From Hyphomonadaceae bacterium (GTDB lineage Bacteria > Pseudomonadota > Alphaproteobacteria > Rhizobiales > Hyphomicrobiaceae): DNA of 64,000 bases. Below are positions 47,344 through 56,156 of the stretch, in pieces. The translations under genes were made by a program, and so were the position numbers. The notes beneath the pieces were generated by a model, which made no database searches, was not told where the DNA came from, and saw only the letters and a program-made list of their open reading frames with translations. Location of the stretch: assembly GCA_019747815.1 (NCBI GenBank), contig JAIEQJ010000048.1, positions 1 to 64,000 on the forward strand, given 5' to 3'. The stretch's first letter is position 1. Every line of letters begins with the position of its first letter.

Positions 47344-48549
47344 ATGGCCATGAGCAGCAAGACCGAATCCGCCTCCATCCCGATCGAGCGCGGGTGGGAG
47401 GACATCCGCGAGGGCGTCAAGCGCATCTGCGAGCGCTTTCCCAACGCGTATTGGGTGCAGCTCGACCACGAGGCGGCGTATCCGACCCAGTTCGTGCAGG
47501 CGCTGACCGAGGCCGGCTATCTCGGCGCGCTGATCCCTGAAGAGTACGGCGGCGCCGGCCTGCCGCTGAGCGCGGCCTGCGCCGTGCTCGAGACCATCCA
47601 CGACAGCCCGTGCAACGCCGCGGCGTGCCATGCCCAGATGTACACCATGGGCACCGTGCTGAGGCACGGCAGCGAGGCGCAGAAGAGGAAATATCTGCCG
47701 GGCATCGCGTCGGGAGCATTGCGGCTGCAGGCCTTCGGCGTCACCGAGCCGACCACCGGCTCCGATACGACCCAGCTCAAGACCCGCGCGGAGAAGAAGG
47801 GCAACGACCGCTACGTCATCAACGGCCAGAAGGTGTGGACGTCCCGCGTGCTGCACTCCGATTTGATGCTGCTGCTGGCGCGCACCACGCCGGCCGATCA
47901 GGTGAGGAAGCGCTCCGAGGGGCTGTCGGTGTTTCTCGTCGACCTGCGCGCGGCCGAGGGCCGAGAGGGAGGCAAGGGCGTGGAGATCCGCAAGATCGAC
48001 GCCATGCTGAACCACAACACCTGCGAGGTGTTCTTCGACAACCTCGAGGTGCCGGCGGAGAACCTGATCGGCGTCGAGGGCCAGGGCTTCAAGTACATCG
48101 TCGACAGCATGAATGCCGAGCGCATCCTGATCGCCTCGGAGAGCCTCGGCGATGCGCGCTACTTCATCCGCCGCGCCGGCGACTACGCCAGGGAGCGCGT
48201 GGTGTTTGCCCGGCCCATCGGGCGGAACCAGGGCGTGCAGTTCCCGATCGCGCGCGCGCACGCCCAGACGATCGCGGCCGAGCTGGTGGTGCGGAAGGCG
48301 GCCGCCCTGTTCGAGGCGGGGCGCGACTGCGGGGCGGAGGCCAACATGGGCAAGATGCTGGCGGCGGAAGCCGCATGGGCGGCGGCGGAGGCCTGCCTGC
48401 AGACGTTCGGCGGCTTCGGCTATGCGCGCGAGTACGGCATCGAGAGGAAGTGGCGCGAGACGCGGCTGTACCAGACGGCGCCCATTTCCACCAACATGAT
48501 CCTGGCCTACGTGGCCCAGCACGTGCTGGGATTGCCCAGATCGTATTGA
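47344..48549 (+). CDS. acyl-CoA dehydrogenase
   Basis: 401 residues with the FAD-binding QAFGVTEPTTGSDTTQL and KVWTSR segments, and C-terminal QTFGGFGYAREYGIERKWRETRLYQ. The position of the MCAD-type catalytic glutamate (after YQ) is TAPIS, with no Glu. A glutamate in NAERILIASESLG aligns with the helix-G base of isovaleryl-CoA dehydrogenase, so this enzyme probably uses that position, suggesting a branched or short-chain acyl-CoA. It follows the hydratase and may form a small beta-oxidation unit with it. Confidence 0.88.
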   Translation: MAMSSKTESASIPIERGWEDIREGVKRICERFPNAYWVQLDHEAAYPTQFVQALTEAGYLGALIPEEYGGAGLPLSAACAVLETIHDSPCNAAACHAQMYTMGTVLRHGSEAQKRKYLPGIASGALRLQAFGVTEPTTGSDTTQLKTRAEKKGNDRYVINGQKVWTSRVLHSDLMLLLARTTPADQVRKRSEGLSVFLVDLRAAEGREGGKGVEIRKIDAMLNHNTCEVFFDNLEVPAENLIGVEGQGFKYIVDSMNAERILIASESLGDARYFIRRAGDYARERVVFARPIGRNQGVQFPIARAHAQTIAAELVVRKAAALFEAGRDCGAEANMGKMLAAEAAWAAAEACLQTFGGFGYAREYGIERKWRETRLYQTAPISTNMILAYVAQHVLGLPRSY

Positions 48550-48558
48550 AGCAACCTT

Positions 48559-48696
48559 GTCATCCCGGAACGCGCGCAAGCGCGTATCCGGGACCCGGGA
48601 GTTCCGAAATACACGCTGCGTCTGTGGCTCGGGGTCCCGGCTCTGCGCGTCATGCCGAAGGCATGCTTCCAGCTGTCGCGCTACGGCCGGGATGAC
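48559..48696. repeat. R3 element, 138-bp copy after the dehydrogenase gene
   Basis: Starts GTCATCCCGGAACGCGCGCA 10 bp after the stop and ends GCCGGGATGAC. It has the same internal CCGGGACCC and GGGTCCCGGC segments but a longer, different centre. It separates two convergent genes. Confidence 0.8.
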
Positions 48697-48703
48697 AGGC
48701 GCG

Positions 48704-49312
48704 CTACACCTGCGGCCGCGTCGCCTCGAAGGCCGGCATGGCGGCGGCGAAGCGGTCGAGCCAGGCGATGAGCTTGGGATGCCCGGTCCGCCATCTGCCG
48801 TCGTGGCGGAAATCGAGATAGCCGAGCGCGCAGGCAAGCGTCAGGTGGCCATAGTCGGGGCTCGTGGACCAGGCCGGCGGCGCCAGCTCGAGCTGGTCGA
48901 TGGCCCGGTCGATCTTGCCCTGCTGGCGCGCCTGCCAGGGCGCGTGCCACTTCTCCTCGGGGCGGAAGCGCGTCTCATACACCAGCAGCAGCGCCGCATC
49001 GAGCATGCCATCAGCCAGCGCGCCGAGGGTGAGTGTCCTGAAACGCTCCAGGCCGCCCTTGGGGAACAGCACGGGCGACGGTGCCAGGCTGTCGAGATAC
49101 TCGCAGATCACGTGGCTGTCGAAGATGGTCGTGGCGCTGTCGATGACGAGGGCGGGGATCTTGCCAAGCGGGTTGGCGCGGTTGATCTCGACATTGTCGC
49201 CTGGATTGGTGTCGGCCGGCACCATCTCGATCTTGCCTTGGAGGCCCTTCATGGCCGCGGCGATGCGCACCTTGCGGACATAAGGTGAGAGCGGACTGGA
49301 CAGCAGCTTCAT
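48704..49312 (-). CDS. glutathione S-transferase family protein
   Basis: 202 residues. The N-terminal thioredoxin-like domain starts MKLLSSPLSPYVRKVRIAA with the catalytic-type Ser/Tyr region, contains NPLGKIPALVID (cis-Pro) and DSHVICEYLDS (Glu/Ser that bind glutathione). The C-terminal helical domain has LTLACALGYLDFRHDG. It conjugates glutathione to electrophiles or has a detoxifying role, fitting the CoA/catabolic surroundings. It ends near the R3 copy. The 315-bp gap upstream (49313-49627) shows no clear feature. Confidence 0.9.
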   Translation of the reverse strand: MKLLSSPLSPYVRKVRIAAAMKGLQGKIEMVPADTNPGDNVEINRANPLGKIPALVIDSATTIFDSHVICEYLDSLAPSPVLFPKGGLERFRTLTLGALADGMLDAALLLVYETRFRPEEKWHAPWQARQQGKIDRAIDQLELAPPAWSTSPDYGHLTLACALGYLDFRHDGRWRTGHPKLIAWLDRFAAAMPAFEATRPQV

Positions 49313-49627
49313 CGGGGTAATGCCTCGCAGCGGGCGTTGCGGACGGACGTGACAAGCATGTCATGGTGCCCGCCCGCGCGGCAACGGGCAAGAGGAGAAC
49401 GGCGCGCCGGAAGGGAAGAGGGAGCCAACCCGCACCGCCAAACGATCTTGCGACCGCTCGGACCTTGCGCCCCCGCTGCGGTTGGCTCCTCGCGGAAAAA
49501 CCTACTCGCACGCATGGCCAAGAGCACGCGCTGTTTGCCGTCCCAAGCCATGTTGCTGGGGAATTCATGTGCACAAGACTCTAGGGGCTTGATTTTCGGA
49601 CGATTGCTGCATCGTCCGTGCGGTTGG

Positions 49628-50830
49628 TCAGCCGGCGACGACAGGGCGCAGAGATTCCACCAGCAGGCGCATCTGCGCCTCCGTGTCGCCCAGCGAAAGC
49701 TGCGCGGCGAACCAGTCGTGCACCATCTGGCAGACCTTGTCGGGCGCGGCCTTGGCGAGCGAGCTCTCATCGGAGAAGAGCTGCATGTCCGCCGGCGTCC
49801 AGCCGCGCTTGGTGAGGTCGGCCGCCAGCTTGTCGTAGTCGGTTTGGCGCGGCTGCGGATAGACGCGCGGCTGCTTGCGGCCTTCGGCAATGGCCTCGAA
49901 CACGGACGTCAACTGGGCCTGCAGATGGGCCGTATGCTGAGAGGATCCCTGCAGCATGGTGACGATGGCCGGGCTGGCCTCGCCCTGCGAGATGAAGCCG
50001 TAGCAGGCGTCGGTGCTGTGCCGGCGGAGCTGCACCAGGTTGTCGTAGAATGCCGAGGCGACGCTCTTGAGCCGCGGCAGCGTGGCCGAAAGCGCGTTCG
50101 TCACCTGCTGCCGGCGCAGCTCGACCAGCTTGCGGGCCATGTGCTGGCCGATGGCCGCATCGTCCTTGCTGGAACGGGCCATGGTCACGGCCTCGTTGAG
50201 ACGCTGGGTGTACCAGTCGGGAAACTCGCGCTTGATGACGCGCCACAGCGCCGTCGACTGCAGCTTGGCGTCGGTGGTCTCGAGCGCGTCGCTGAAGCCC
50301 GTCAGCGGCGGCACCTCGAGGCTCTTGCGATCGGCAACCGCGAAGGCATCCGAGGTCGCCAGCGAGGACACGGCGCCCATGACGTCCTTCAGTCGGTCGC
50401 GGTAGGGATAGGCGAACCAGCCGACGGCGCCGAGCGCGGCGATGACGAGCAGCAGCACGGCCATGCGGGCGCTGCGGCGTCGGCCGGGCCTGCGTACCGG
50501 TTCCATCTCGTGCGTCTCGTGGCCGAGTTGCGCGCCAGGGCCAAGGCTTGCCGCATTCGCCTCCATTCTGCTGGGCGATGAGGGTTGGCGGGCCTGAGGA
50601 CTGCCGGTGCGGGCCGCGGCTGCGGGCCGCGCGGGAGACGGCGTGCGGGGCGGAAACACCACCATGGCCGGCCGCCAGTCCGGAAAGCCTTCCCGCCAGA
50701 GCAGATCGTTGGGCTGCAGGTGTCCGAGTTCGATGAACTTGGCGAGCTCCGCCTCCGAGATCGGCCCGAACTGCTGACCCTCACGGGCAAGATACCATTG
50801 CGTCGAGGAAGCTGGCGCTGACATGTCCAT
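49628..50830 (-). CDS. GYF_2 (DUF4339)-domain membrane protein
   Basis: 400 residues from the ATG at 50830 (a second ATG is at 50824). The N-terminal ~55 residues are a GYF_2 domain (TQWYLAREGQQFGPISEAEL, then LWREGFPDWRPA). A Pro/Ala/Ser-rich linker, one membrane helix (about 122-140, MAVLLLVIAALGAVGWFAY) and a helical C-terminal domain (about 145-400) follow. GYF_2 domains mediate protein-protein contacts, usually in membrane-associated proteins. The function of the C-terminal domain is unknown. It is the only gene between the GST gene and ndk. Confidence 0.72.
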   Translation of the reverse strand: MDMSAPASSTQWYLAREGQQFGPISEAELAKFIELGHLQPNDLLWREGFPDWRPAMVVFPPRTPSPARPAAAARTGSPQARQPSSPSRMEANAASLGPGAQLGHETHEMEPVRRPGRRRSARMAVLLLVIAALGAVGWFAYPYRDRLKDVMGAVSSLATSDAFAVADRKSLEVPPLTGFSDALETTDAKLQSTALWRVIKREFPDWYTQRLNEAVTMARSSKDDAAIGQHMARKLVELRRQQVTNALSATLPRLKSVASAFYDNLVQLRRHSTDACYGFISQGEASPAIVTMLQGSSQHTAHLQAQLTSVFEAIAEGRKQPRVYPQPRQTDYDKLAADLTKRGWTPADMQLFSDESSLAKAAPDKVCQMVHDWFAAQLSLGDTEAQMRLLVESLRPVVAG

Positions 50831-51045
50831 CACCGGTGCGGCCCTGCTGCTGCCGGCAGTTGAGCTGGAAGTCGCGGGATGCGGCCGCCCGTCATTGTGG
50901 TTCGAGATTCGAATTCTAGTGCCCTTTGGCGTCAATCGTCCAGGAAGACAACGACTTAAGCAGGCGGTTTGCGGCCAAGCAAAGGCAGGCTGCGGGCCTT
51001 TTCCGCGCAAGCGGCTGGATCGCGACTTAGGGTTACCGCTCCTGG

Positions 51046-51075
51046 TTGTGAGAAGCGCGGAGCACGGGCTATAAC
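51046..51075 (+). promoter_or_regulatory. probable ndk promoter
   Basis: TTGTGA (51046-51051) and TATAAC (51070-51075) are separated by 18 nt, 44 nt upstream of the ndk ATG. The 288-bp region 50831-51118 shows nothing else. Confidence 0.5.
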
Positions 51076-51118
51076 GCGCCCCGATCCTAAAAACCGACAA
51101 GCTACGGAGAACAGCCGA

Positions 51119-51541
51119 ATGGCCATTGAGCGCACCCTGTCCATCATCAAGCCCGACGCCACCGCCCGCAACCTGACGGGTGCGGTCAACGCCTTGATCG
51201 AAAAGGCAGGACTTCGGATCGTTGCGCAGAAGCGCGTCCGCTGGACCCAGGCGCAAGCCGAGACATTCTACGCGGTGCACAAGGCGCGCCCCTTCTATGC
51301 CGACCTCGTCCGTTTCATGACGTCAGGTCCCATCGTGGTGCAGGTGCTGGAGGCCGAGAACGCGGTGAAGCGGTATCGCGACGTGATGGGCGCCACCGAT
51401 CCCGCCAAGGCCGAGACGGGCACCATCCGCAAGGAATTGGCGGAAAGCATCGAGCGCAACTCGGTGCACGGCTCCGACAGCGCCGAGAATGCCCAGGTCG
51501 AGATCGGGCTGAATTTTCGCCACGATGAGATCGTAGGCTGA
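51119..51541 (+). CDS. ndk: nucleoside diphosphate kinase
   Basis: 140 residues from the ATG at 51119, the normal length. Transfers the gamma-phosphate of ATP to nucleoside diphosphates through a phosphohistidine; the catalytic His is in [17 protein letters not shown]-terminal [14 protein letters not shown] is typical. It stands alone and is followed by a terminator. Confidence 0.97.
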   Translation: MAIERTLSIIKPDATARNLTGAVNALIEKAGLRIVAQKRVRWTQAQAETFYAVHKARPFYADLVRFMTSGPIVVQVLEAENAVKRYRDVMGATDPAKAETGTIRKELAESIERNSVHGSDSAENAQVEIGLNFRHDEIVG

Positions 51542-51554
51542 TTATAGGCCTGCG

Positions 51555-51593
51555 GCCCGCCGGCATGCAGCTTTGGGGACCTCGGCGGGCTTT
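51555..51593 (+). terminator. probable ndk terminator
   Basis: GCCCGCCG (51555-51562) pairs with CGGCGGGC (51583-51590), followed by TTT. The loop is long (20 nt), so the call is moderate. Confidence 0.6.
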
Positions 51594-51609
51594 GCCTGAC
51601 GAGGGAACC

Positions 51610-52113
51610 ATGCACATCCTTGCCATCCTGGGTGCGGTTTTGGGCGTGCTGCTGCTGGTGCTGTTTCGCATGCAGCAGGCGGCCAATGCGGCCCGCGACG
51701 TCGCCGATGCGGCCGATGCGGCACGCGGGTTTTTCCGGCGCTGGGGTTGGCGCCGGAAGCATGCCAAGCATCCCCTCGATACGATCGAGGATGCGCGCGA
51801 GGCGGCGGCCGCCATGATGGTGGCAACCGCCCAAGCCGACGGCAGCATCAGCGAGCGCGAGCGGGCCGCAATTGCGGCGGAGATGCGCAAACGCTTCGGC
51901 GCCACCCCGCAGCAGGCCGAGGAGCTGCTGGCCCGCGCCCGCTGGCTGGTTCAGGACCGCAATGATGCCAGCGAGGTGTTTCGGCGCCTCACGCCGCTGA
52001 TCGTGCGCACCTGCGGGCCGAAGGAGCGCGCCGACCTGATCGCCATGCTGAGCGCGATCGCCGGCGCGGACGGCAGGGCCGACGAGGTGCTACGCAGGAT
52101 ATCACGCGGTTGA
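51610..52113 (+). CDS. TerB-like (tellurite-resistance-type) protein with an N-terminal anchor
   Basis: 167 residues from the ATG at 51610. An N-terminal membrane helix (about 2-19) is followed by an Ala-rich helical part and a TerB/DUF533-like domain (about 70-165) with the pattern MMVATAQADGSISERERAAI, and a repeat of it, LIAMLSAIAGADGRADEVLR. The acidic residues in ADG.I/ADGRADE could bind metal. It stands alone 68 bp after ndk. Confidence 0.72.
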   Translation: MHILAILGAVLGVLLLVLFRMQQAANAARDVADAADAARGFFRRWGWRRKHAKHPLDTIEDAREAAAAMMVATAQADGSISERERAAIAAEMRKRFGATPQQAEELLARARWLVQDRNDASEVFRRLTPLIVRTCGPKERADLIAMLSAIAGADGRADEVLRRISRG

Positions 52114-52182
52114 CGTACAACCTCAGGTCGTCTTGAGCAGGTCTGTACGTGCCATTTCTTTAGCCATCGCCGCGGTTCTCAG

Positions 52183-52347
52183 CTAGTGTGATGATCGAGA
52201 AATTCGCCCTTCCTCGAGCTCGCCTACTGAGCGAATTTCTCGATCTGAATCACACTAGAACCATGAACTTGCTTAGTGTCCTTTCGATCGCGAAGTTCGT
52301 TCAGCGCCTGCTGCAAGATCCGGCGAACTTCGCGATCGGGACACTAG
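52183..52347 (-). repeat. R4 twin-hairpin element, copy B
   Basis: The reverse complement of copy A at 15968-16132, also 165 bp and bounded by CTAGTGT/ACACTAG. Differences are a cluster in one loop (about 52215-52228), one substitution in the junction and one inserted T (TTAGTGT), so most bases are identical. It ends 35 bp upstream of the molybdopterin oxidoreductase start and may contribute to its leader. The 268-bp gap 52114-52381 shows nothing else. Confidence 0.85.
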
Positions 52348-52381
52348 CGTGTCGGCAGCCCGTTGACGCTGAGAACGCTCT

Positions 52382-54469
52382 ATGAACGCGCATGCCAAGG
52401 TCAGACTAGGCCATTCCGTCTGCCCGCACGATTGCCCCTCGACCTGCGCGCTCGACGTCGAGCTCATCGGCGACAACCGGATCGGGCGGGTGCACGGCGC
52501 CAAGGACAATGCCTATACGGCCGGGGTCGTGTGCGCCAAGGTCGCGCGCTACGCCGAGCGCATCCATCATCCCGACCGGCTGATGCATCCCTTGCGCCGC
52601 AAGGGGCCGAAGGGCTCCGGTCAGTTCGAGCGCATCTCCTGGGACGACGCGCTCGACATCACGGCCGAGGCCCTGCTGGCGGCCGAGCGGCGCCACGGAC
52701 CGGAGGCGGTCTGGCCCTACTACTACGCCGGCACCATGGGCCTCGTCATGCGCGATGGGCTGAACCGGCTGCGCCACGCCAAGCGCTATTCGGTGATGTA
52801 TGCCACCATCTGCACGACGACGGCGTGGACGGGCTATATCGCCGGCACCGGCAAGCTGGCGGGGCCCGACCCGCGCGAGATGGCCAAGTCGGACATGGTG
52901 GTGATCTGGGGCACCAACCCGGTCAACACCCAGGTCAACGTGATGACGCACGCCACCCGCGCCCGCAAGGAGCGGGGCGCGAAGATCGTCGCCATCGACA
53001 TCTATCACAACGGCACCATGCAGCAGGCCGACCTGGCGCTGTGCCTGCGGCCGGGCACCGACGGCGCGCTCGCCTGCGCGGTGATGCACGTGCTGTTCCG
53101 CGACGGCTACGCCAACTGGCCGTACATGGAGCGCTATACCGATTGTCCGCGCGAGCTGGAAGCGCACGTCACCGACAAGACGCCCGAGTGGGCGAGCGCC
53201 ATCACGGGGCTCTCGGTTGCCGAGATCGAGACCTTCGCGAAGATGGTCGGCACCACGCCCAAGACCTATTTCCGCCTCGGCTACGGCTTCTCGCGCCAGC
53301 GCAACGGCGCCCACAACATGCATGCGGCGCTGTGCATCCCGTCGGTGACGGGGGCCTGGCTCAACGAGGGCGGCGGCGGCTTCCACAGCAACAGCGGCAT
53401 CTATCACTGGAACCGGTCGCTGATCGAAGGTCTCGACGTGGCCGATCCCAGCGTGCGCGTGCTGGACCAGTCGCGCATCGGCCCGGTGCTGACGGGCGAC
53501 CCACAGGACCTCAAGGATGGGCCGCCGGTCACGGCCCTCTTCATCCAGAACATGAACCCGGTGCAGGTGGCGCCCGAGCAGCGCAAGGTGAAGGCGGGAT
53601 TTGCGCGCGAGGATCTGTTCGTGTGCGTGCACGAGCAGTTCATGACGGCGACGGCGAAGATGGCCGACGTGGTTCTGCCCGCCACCATGTTTCTGGAGCA
53701 CGACGACATCTACCAGGGCGGCGGGCATCAATACATCATCCTGGGGCCGAAGCTGGTCGAGCCGCCCGGCGAGTGCCGCTCCAACCACGACGTCGTCTGT
53801 GCGCTCGCCCAGCGCGTCGGCGCCGAGCATGCGGGCTTTGCCAAGAGCCCGCGCGAGATCATCGACTGGACGCTGCAGACGTCGGGCTGGGGCACGCTCG
53901 CCGAGCTCGAAGAGAAGAAGTGGATCGATTGCCAGCCGGCGTTCGACAAGGCCCACTACGTCAACGGCTTCGGCTACCCCGACAGGAAGTTCCGCTTCAA
54001 GCCCGACTGGGCCAGCATCCCTGCCCCGCGCAGCAACGGCATCCGCATCGAGCGCGCCGTGCCGCGCCTGCCCGACCACTGGGACGTGATCGAGAAGGCG
54101 GATGCGAAGCACCCGTTCCGGCTCGCCACCAGCCCGTCGCGCGACTACCTCAACTCCTCGTTCAACGAGACGCCGACCAGCCAGGCCAGGCACGGCAAGC
54201 CGCGCGTGAAGGTGCATCCCGACGATCTGGCCGGGCTCGGGATTGCCGACGGCCAGCGCGTGCGCATGGGCAACGAGCGCGGCGAGATCGTGCTGGCGGC
54301 GGAGGCCTTCGCCGGCGTGCTGCCGGGCGTGGTCATTGTCGAGAGCATCGCTCCCAACGAGCACTTCGAAGGCGGCGAGGGCATCAACACGCTGACCAGC
54401 GCCGATCAGGCGGCGCCCTACGGCGGCGCCGCCTTCCATGACAATCACGTGTGGATCAAAGAGGCATAG
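52382..54469 (+). CDS. molybdopterin-dependent oxidoreductase (DMSO reductase superfamily)
   Basis: 695 residues, no Tat signal, so probably cytoplasmic. The N terminus has a [4Fe-4S] ligand set Cys14-x3-Cys18-x3-Cys22-x28-Cys51 (CPHDCPSTC, then GVVCAK). The molybdopterin domains contain WGTNPVNTQVNVMTHA and the C-terminal molydopterin-dinucleotide-binding part has DDLAGLGIADGQRVRM. It resembles soluble molybdopterin oxidoreductases of unknown substrate. The region ATICTTTAWTGYIAGTG is where the molybdenum ligand would be. It heads an operon with an exported protein and a RidA protein (8- and 14-nt gaps). Confidence 0.88.
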   Translation: MNAHAKVRLGHSVCPHDCPSTCALDVELIGDNRIGRVHGAKDNAYTAGVVCAKVARYAERIHHPDRLMHPLRRKGPKGSGQFERISWDDALDITAEALLAAERRHGPEAVWPYYYAGTMGLVMRDGLNRLRHAKRYSVMYATICTTTAWTGYIAGTGKLAGPDPREMAKSDMVVIWGTNPVNTQVNVMTHATRARKERGAKIVAIDIYHNGTMQQADLALCLRPGTDGALACAVMHVLFRDGYANWPYMERYTDCPRELEAHVTDKTPEWASAITGLSVAEIETFAKMVGTTPKTYFRLGYGFSRQRNGAHNMHAALCIPSVTGAWLNEGGGGFHSNSGIYHWNRSLIEGLDVADPSVRVLDQSRIGPVLTGDPQDLKDGPPVTALFIQNMNPVQVAPEQRKVKAGFAREDLFVCVHEQFMTATAKMADVVLPATMFLEHDDIYQGGGHQYIILGPKLVEPPGECRSNHDVVCALAQRVGAEHAGFAKSPREIIDWTLQTSGWGTLAELEEKKWIDCQPAFDKAHYVNGFGYPDRKFRFKPDWASIPAPRSNGIRIERAVPRLPDHWDVIEKADAKHPFRLATSPSRDYLNSSFNETPTSQARHGKPRVKVHPDDLAGLGIADGQRVRMGNERGEIVLAAEAFAGVLPGVVIVESIAPNEHFEGGEGINTLTSADQAAPYGGAAFHDNHVWIKEA

Positions 54470-54477
54470 GCGCGGCG

Positions 54478-54960
54478 ATGCGACGGACTGTGCGCCTTCC
54501 GATAGCGGCCGCGATGCTGGGGCTGGGCCTGATGGCGGCGTCCGCCGCCGCCGCGGCTGAGCAGCCCCCGCCGGATATTCCGGACGCCGTGGTGCGCAAG
54601 CTCGTGGAGCTTGGTCTCGAGAACATCCATCGTGCGCTCTGCGACGGCTTCAACCAGTGCGCGCCGGCGACCCCGGCGGAGTTCGCCAATCCTCCCGTCA
54701 CCATCGAGCAGGCCAAGGGCGCGGTGCTGGCGGGCAGCCGCACGGCCTATGCGCGCTGGTGCCGGCTCGATGCCAACCGCCGAAGCATCCTGCCGATGAC
54801 GCGGCAGCTGCGCGAGCTGAAGTTCAACGAGCGGCAGACGGCGCTGATGGCGATCGTGCACGGCATCCAGCAGGACCTCGTCTTCAAGTCTCTCAGGGCG
54901 CAGGGCCGGTGCGACGAGGCGACGCGCAGCAAGCTCGATGCCCAGTTGCCGAAGGCCTGA
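54478..54960 (+). CDS. exported protein of unknown function
   Basis: 160 residues with a signal peptide (about 1-26, ending ASAAAAA). The mature part is helical and has three cysteines (in ALCDGFNQCAP and RWCRLD), with a fourth in GRCDEA. I do not recognise the family. Its start lies 8 nt after the molybdopterin oxidoreductase stop, so the two are co-transcribed. Because the oxidoreductase has no export signal and this protein does, a shared periplasmic role is not obvious. Confidence 0.7.
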   Translation: MRRTVRLPIAAAMLGLGLMAASAAAAAEQPPPDIPDAVVRKLVELGLENIHRALCDGFNQCAPATPAEFANPPVTIEQAKGAVLAGSRTAYARWCRLDANRRSILPMTRQLRELKFNERQTALMAIVHGIQQDLVFKSLRAQGRCDEATRSKLDAQLPKA

Positions 54961-54974
54961 AGGGAGGACGAGCC

Positions 54975-55394
54975 ATGGCCAAGTCTGGTGTCACCTACCT
55001 CAATCCGCCGAGTGCGCCGCCCGTGCAGGGCATGTACAGCCACGTCGCACGCATGGCACCGGGCGAGCTCGCCTTCATCGCCGGCCAGGTGGCGATCGAC
55101 GCCAAGGGCAATCCGGTGGGCGTCGGCGACCTGGCGGCCCAGGTCGGCCAGGTGTTCAACAACCTGGGGCTGATCCTGAAGGACCTCGGCGCCGATTTCG
55201 AATCGGTGGTGCAGTTCACCACCTACCTGACCAAGGCTGACAGCATCCCGGTGTGGATGGCGGCGCGGTCCGAGGTGTTTCCGAGGCTGTTCCCGGGCGG
55301 CAAGTATCCGCCCAACACGCTGCTCGTCATCGACCGGCTGGTGAAACCCGAGTTCCTGCTCGAGGTCGAGGCGATCGCCCGCGTGCCGGGGTAG
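54975..55394 (+). CDS. RidA-family protein without the canonical arginine
   Basis: 139 residues from the ATG at 54975 with AGGGAGGACG as ribosome site. RidA/YjgF-type trimer fold: GELAFIAGQVAIDAKGNPVG near the N terminus and VKPEFLLEVEAIA at the C terminus. RidA deaminases use an Arg in the loop that reads PTRSC in E. coli; here the aligned loop is PPNTLL, so the Arg is Asn. This places it in the Rid subfamilies without imine-deaminase activity. It is the third gene of the molybdopterin operon. Confidence 0.85.
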   Translation: MAKSGVTYLNPPSAPPVQGMYSHVARMAPGELAFIAGQVAIDAKGNPVGVGDLAAQVGQVFNNLGLILKDLGADFESVVQFTTYLTKADSIPVWMAARSEVFPRLFPGGKYPPNTLLVIDRLVKPEFLLEVEAIARVPG

Positions 55395-55454
55395 GGATGC
55401 GCGCCCGGCGGTAGGATGCTATGTCTGTCGTTGGTAGCCTATGGAGTTGGCCGA

Positions 55455-55712
55455 ATGAACGTGAGGGTTAAGCCCGAGACCGAGGCTTGGCTCAGAGCGG
55501 AAGTGGCCAAAGGACACTTCGGGTCTGTCGAGGAAGCCGTCGAGACGATCGTGCTCGCGCACCAGGCGGCGGCGCTCGATGTGGCAGTCGATGATCACAC
55601 CTGGGCCAAGCCGTTGATCGATGAGGCGTTGGCCGCGCTCGAGCGTGGAGAGGGGAGCACGCTGGCGGATGTTGTTGCCCGTCTGAAGGATCGCATCGCG
55701 GCGCGCCGATGA
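55455..55712 (+). CDS. ParD-like antitoxin
   Basis: 85 residues from the ATG at 55455. A ribbon-helix-helix N terminus (MNVRVKPETEAWLRAEVAKG, then FGSVEEAVETIVLA) is followed by an extended acidic C-terminal tail (ALERGEGSTLADVVARLKDRI) that would bind and inhibit the toxin. It ends one base before the toxin ATG. The pair is a type II toxin-antitoxin module; promoter and operator are not obvious in the 60-bp upstream gap. Confidence 0.85.
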   Translation: MNVRVKPETEAWLRAEVAKGHFGSVEEAVETIVLAHQAAALDVAVDDHTWAKPLIDEALAALERGEGSTLADVVARLKDRIAARR

Positions 55713-55713
55713 C

Positions 55714-56022
55714 ATGGCGCGAATCATTGTCTCGCCTCAAGCAGAGCACGACCTTGCTCAGATCGTGGACGAGATCAGCGACACGGCTGGCCCGGCCGTT
55801 GCCGGCAATCTGCTAGGGCGCATCGTCGCGGTCATCGACAAGCTGGCGCTCGTCCCCAACGCGTCTGGCCGGCTCGTTCCTGCTCTCGGCAAGGAAATCC
55901 GTTGCCACGCCATCGGGAGCTACAACGTCTATCTTCGCTACGACGAGGCGGCTGACGTCCTCCTGGTCGTGCGTGTGCTGCACGGACGGCGCAACATCAC
56001 GGCTGCGTTGTTTGAGAAGTGA
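55714..56022 (+). CDS. RelE/ParE-family toxin
   Basis: 102 residues. The RelE/ParE fold is visible in VSPQAEHDLAQIVDEISDTAGP, LALVPNASGRLVPALGKEIR and the C-terminal VYLRYDEAADVLLVVRVLHGRRNI. It follows the ParD-like antitoxin with a 1-nt gap. ParE toxins poison DNA gyrase; RelE toxins cleave mRNA on the ribosome. The sequence resembles ParE. Confidence 0.88.
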   Translation: MARIIVSPQAEHDLAQIVDEISDTAGPAVAGNLLGRIVAVIDKLALVPNASGRLVPALGKEIRCHAIGSYNVYLRYDEAADVLLVVRVLHGRRNITAALFEK

Positions 56023-56156
56023 CATGTGCTGCGACAACAGCCCAGTCCGGCGATCTGGCACATCGGCTCGCCTGATCACGGCAACGGCTCGCCTTCAACT
56101 CAGGACTTGATGCCTCTGATGCCGGATTACGGGCTTCGCCCTAACCCAACCTATGC

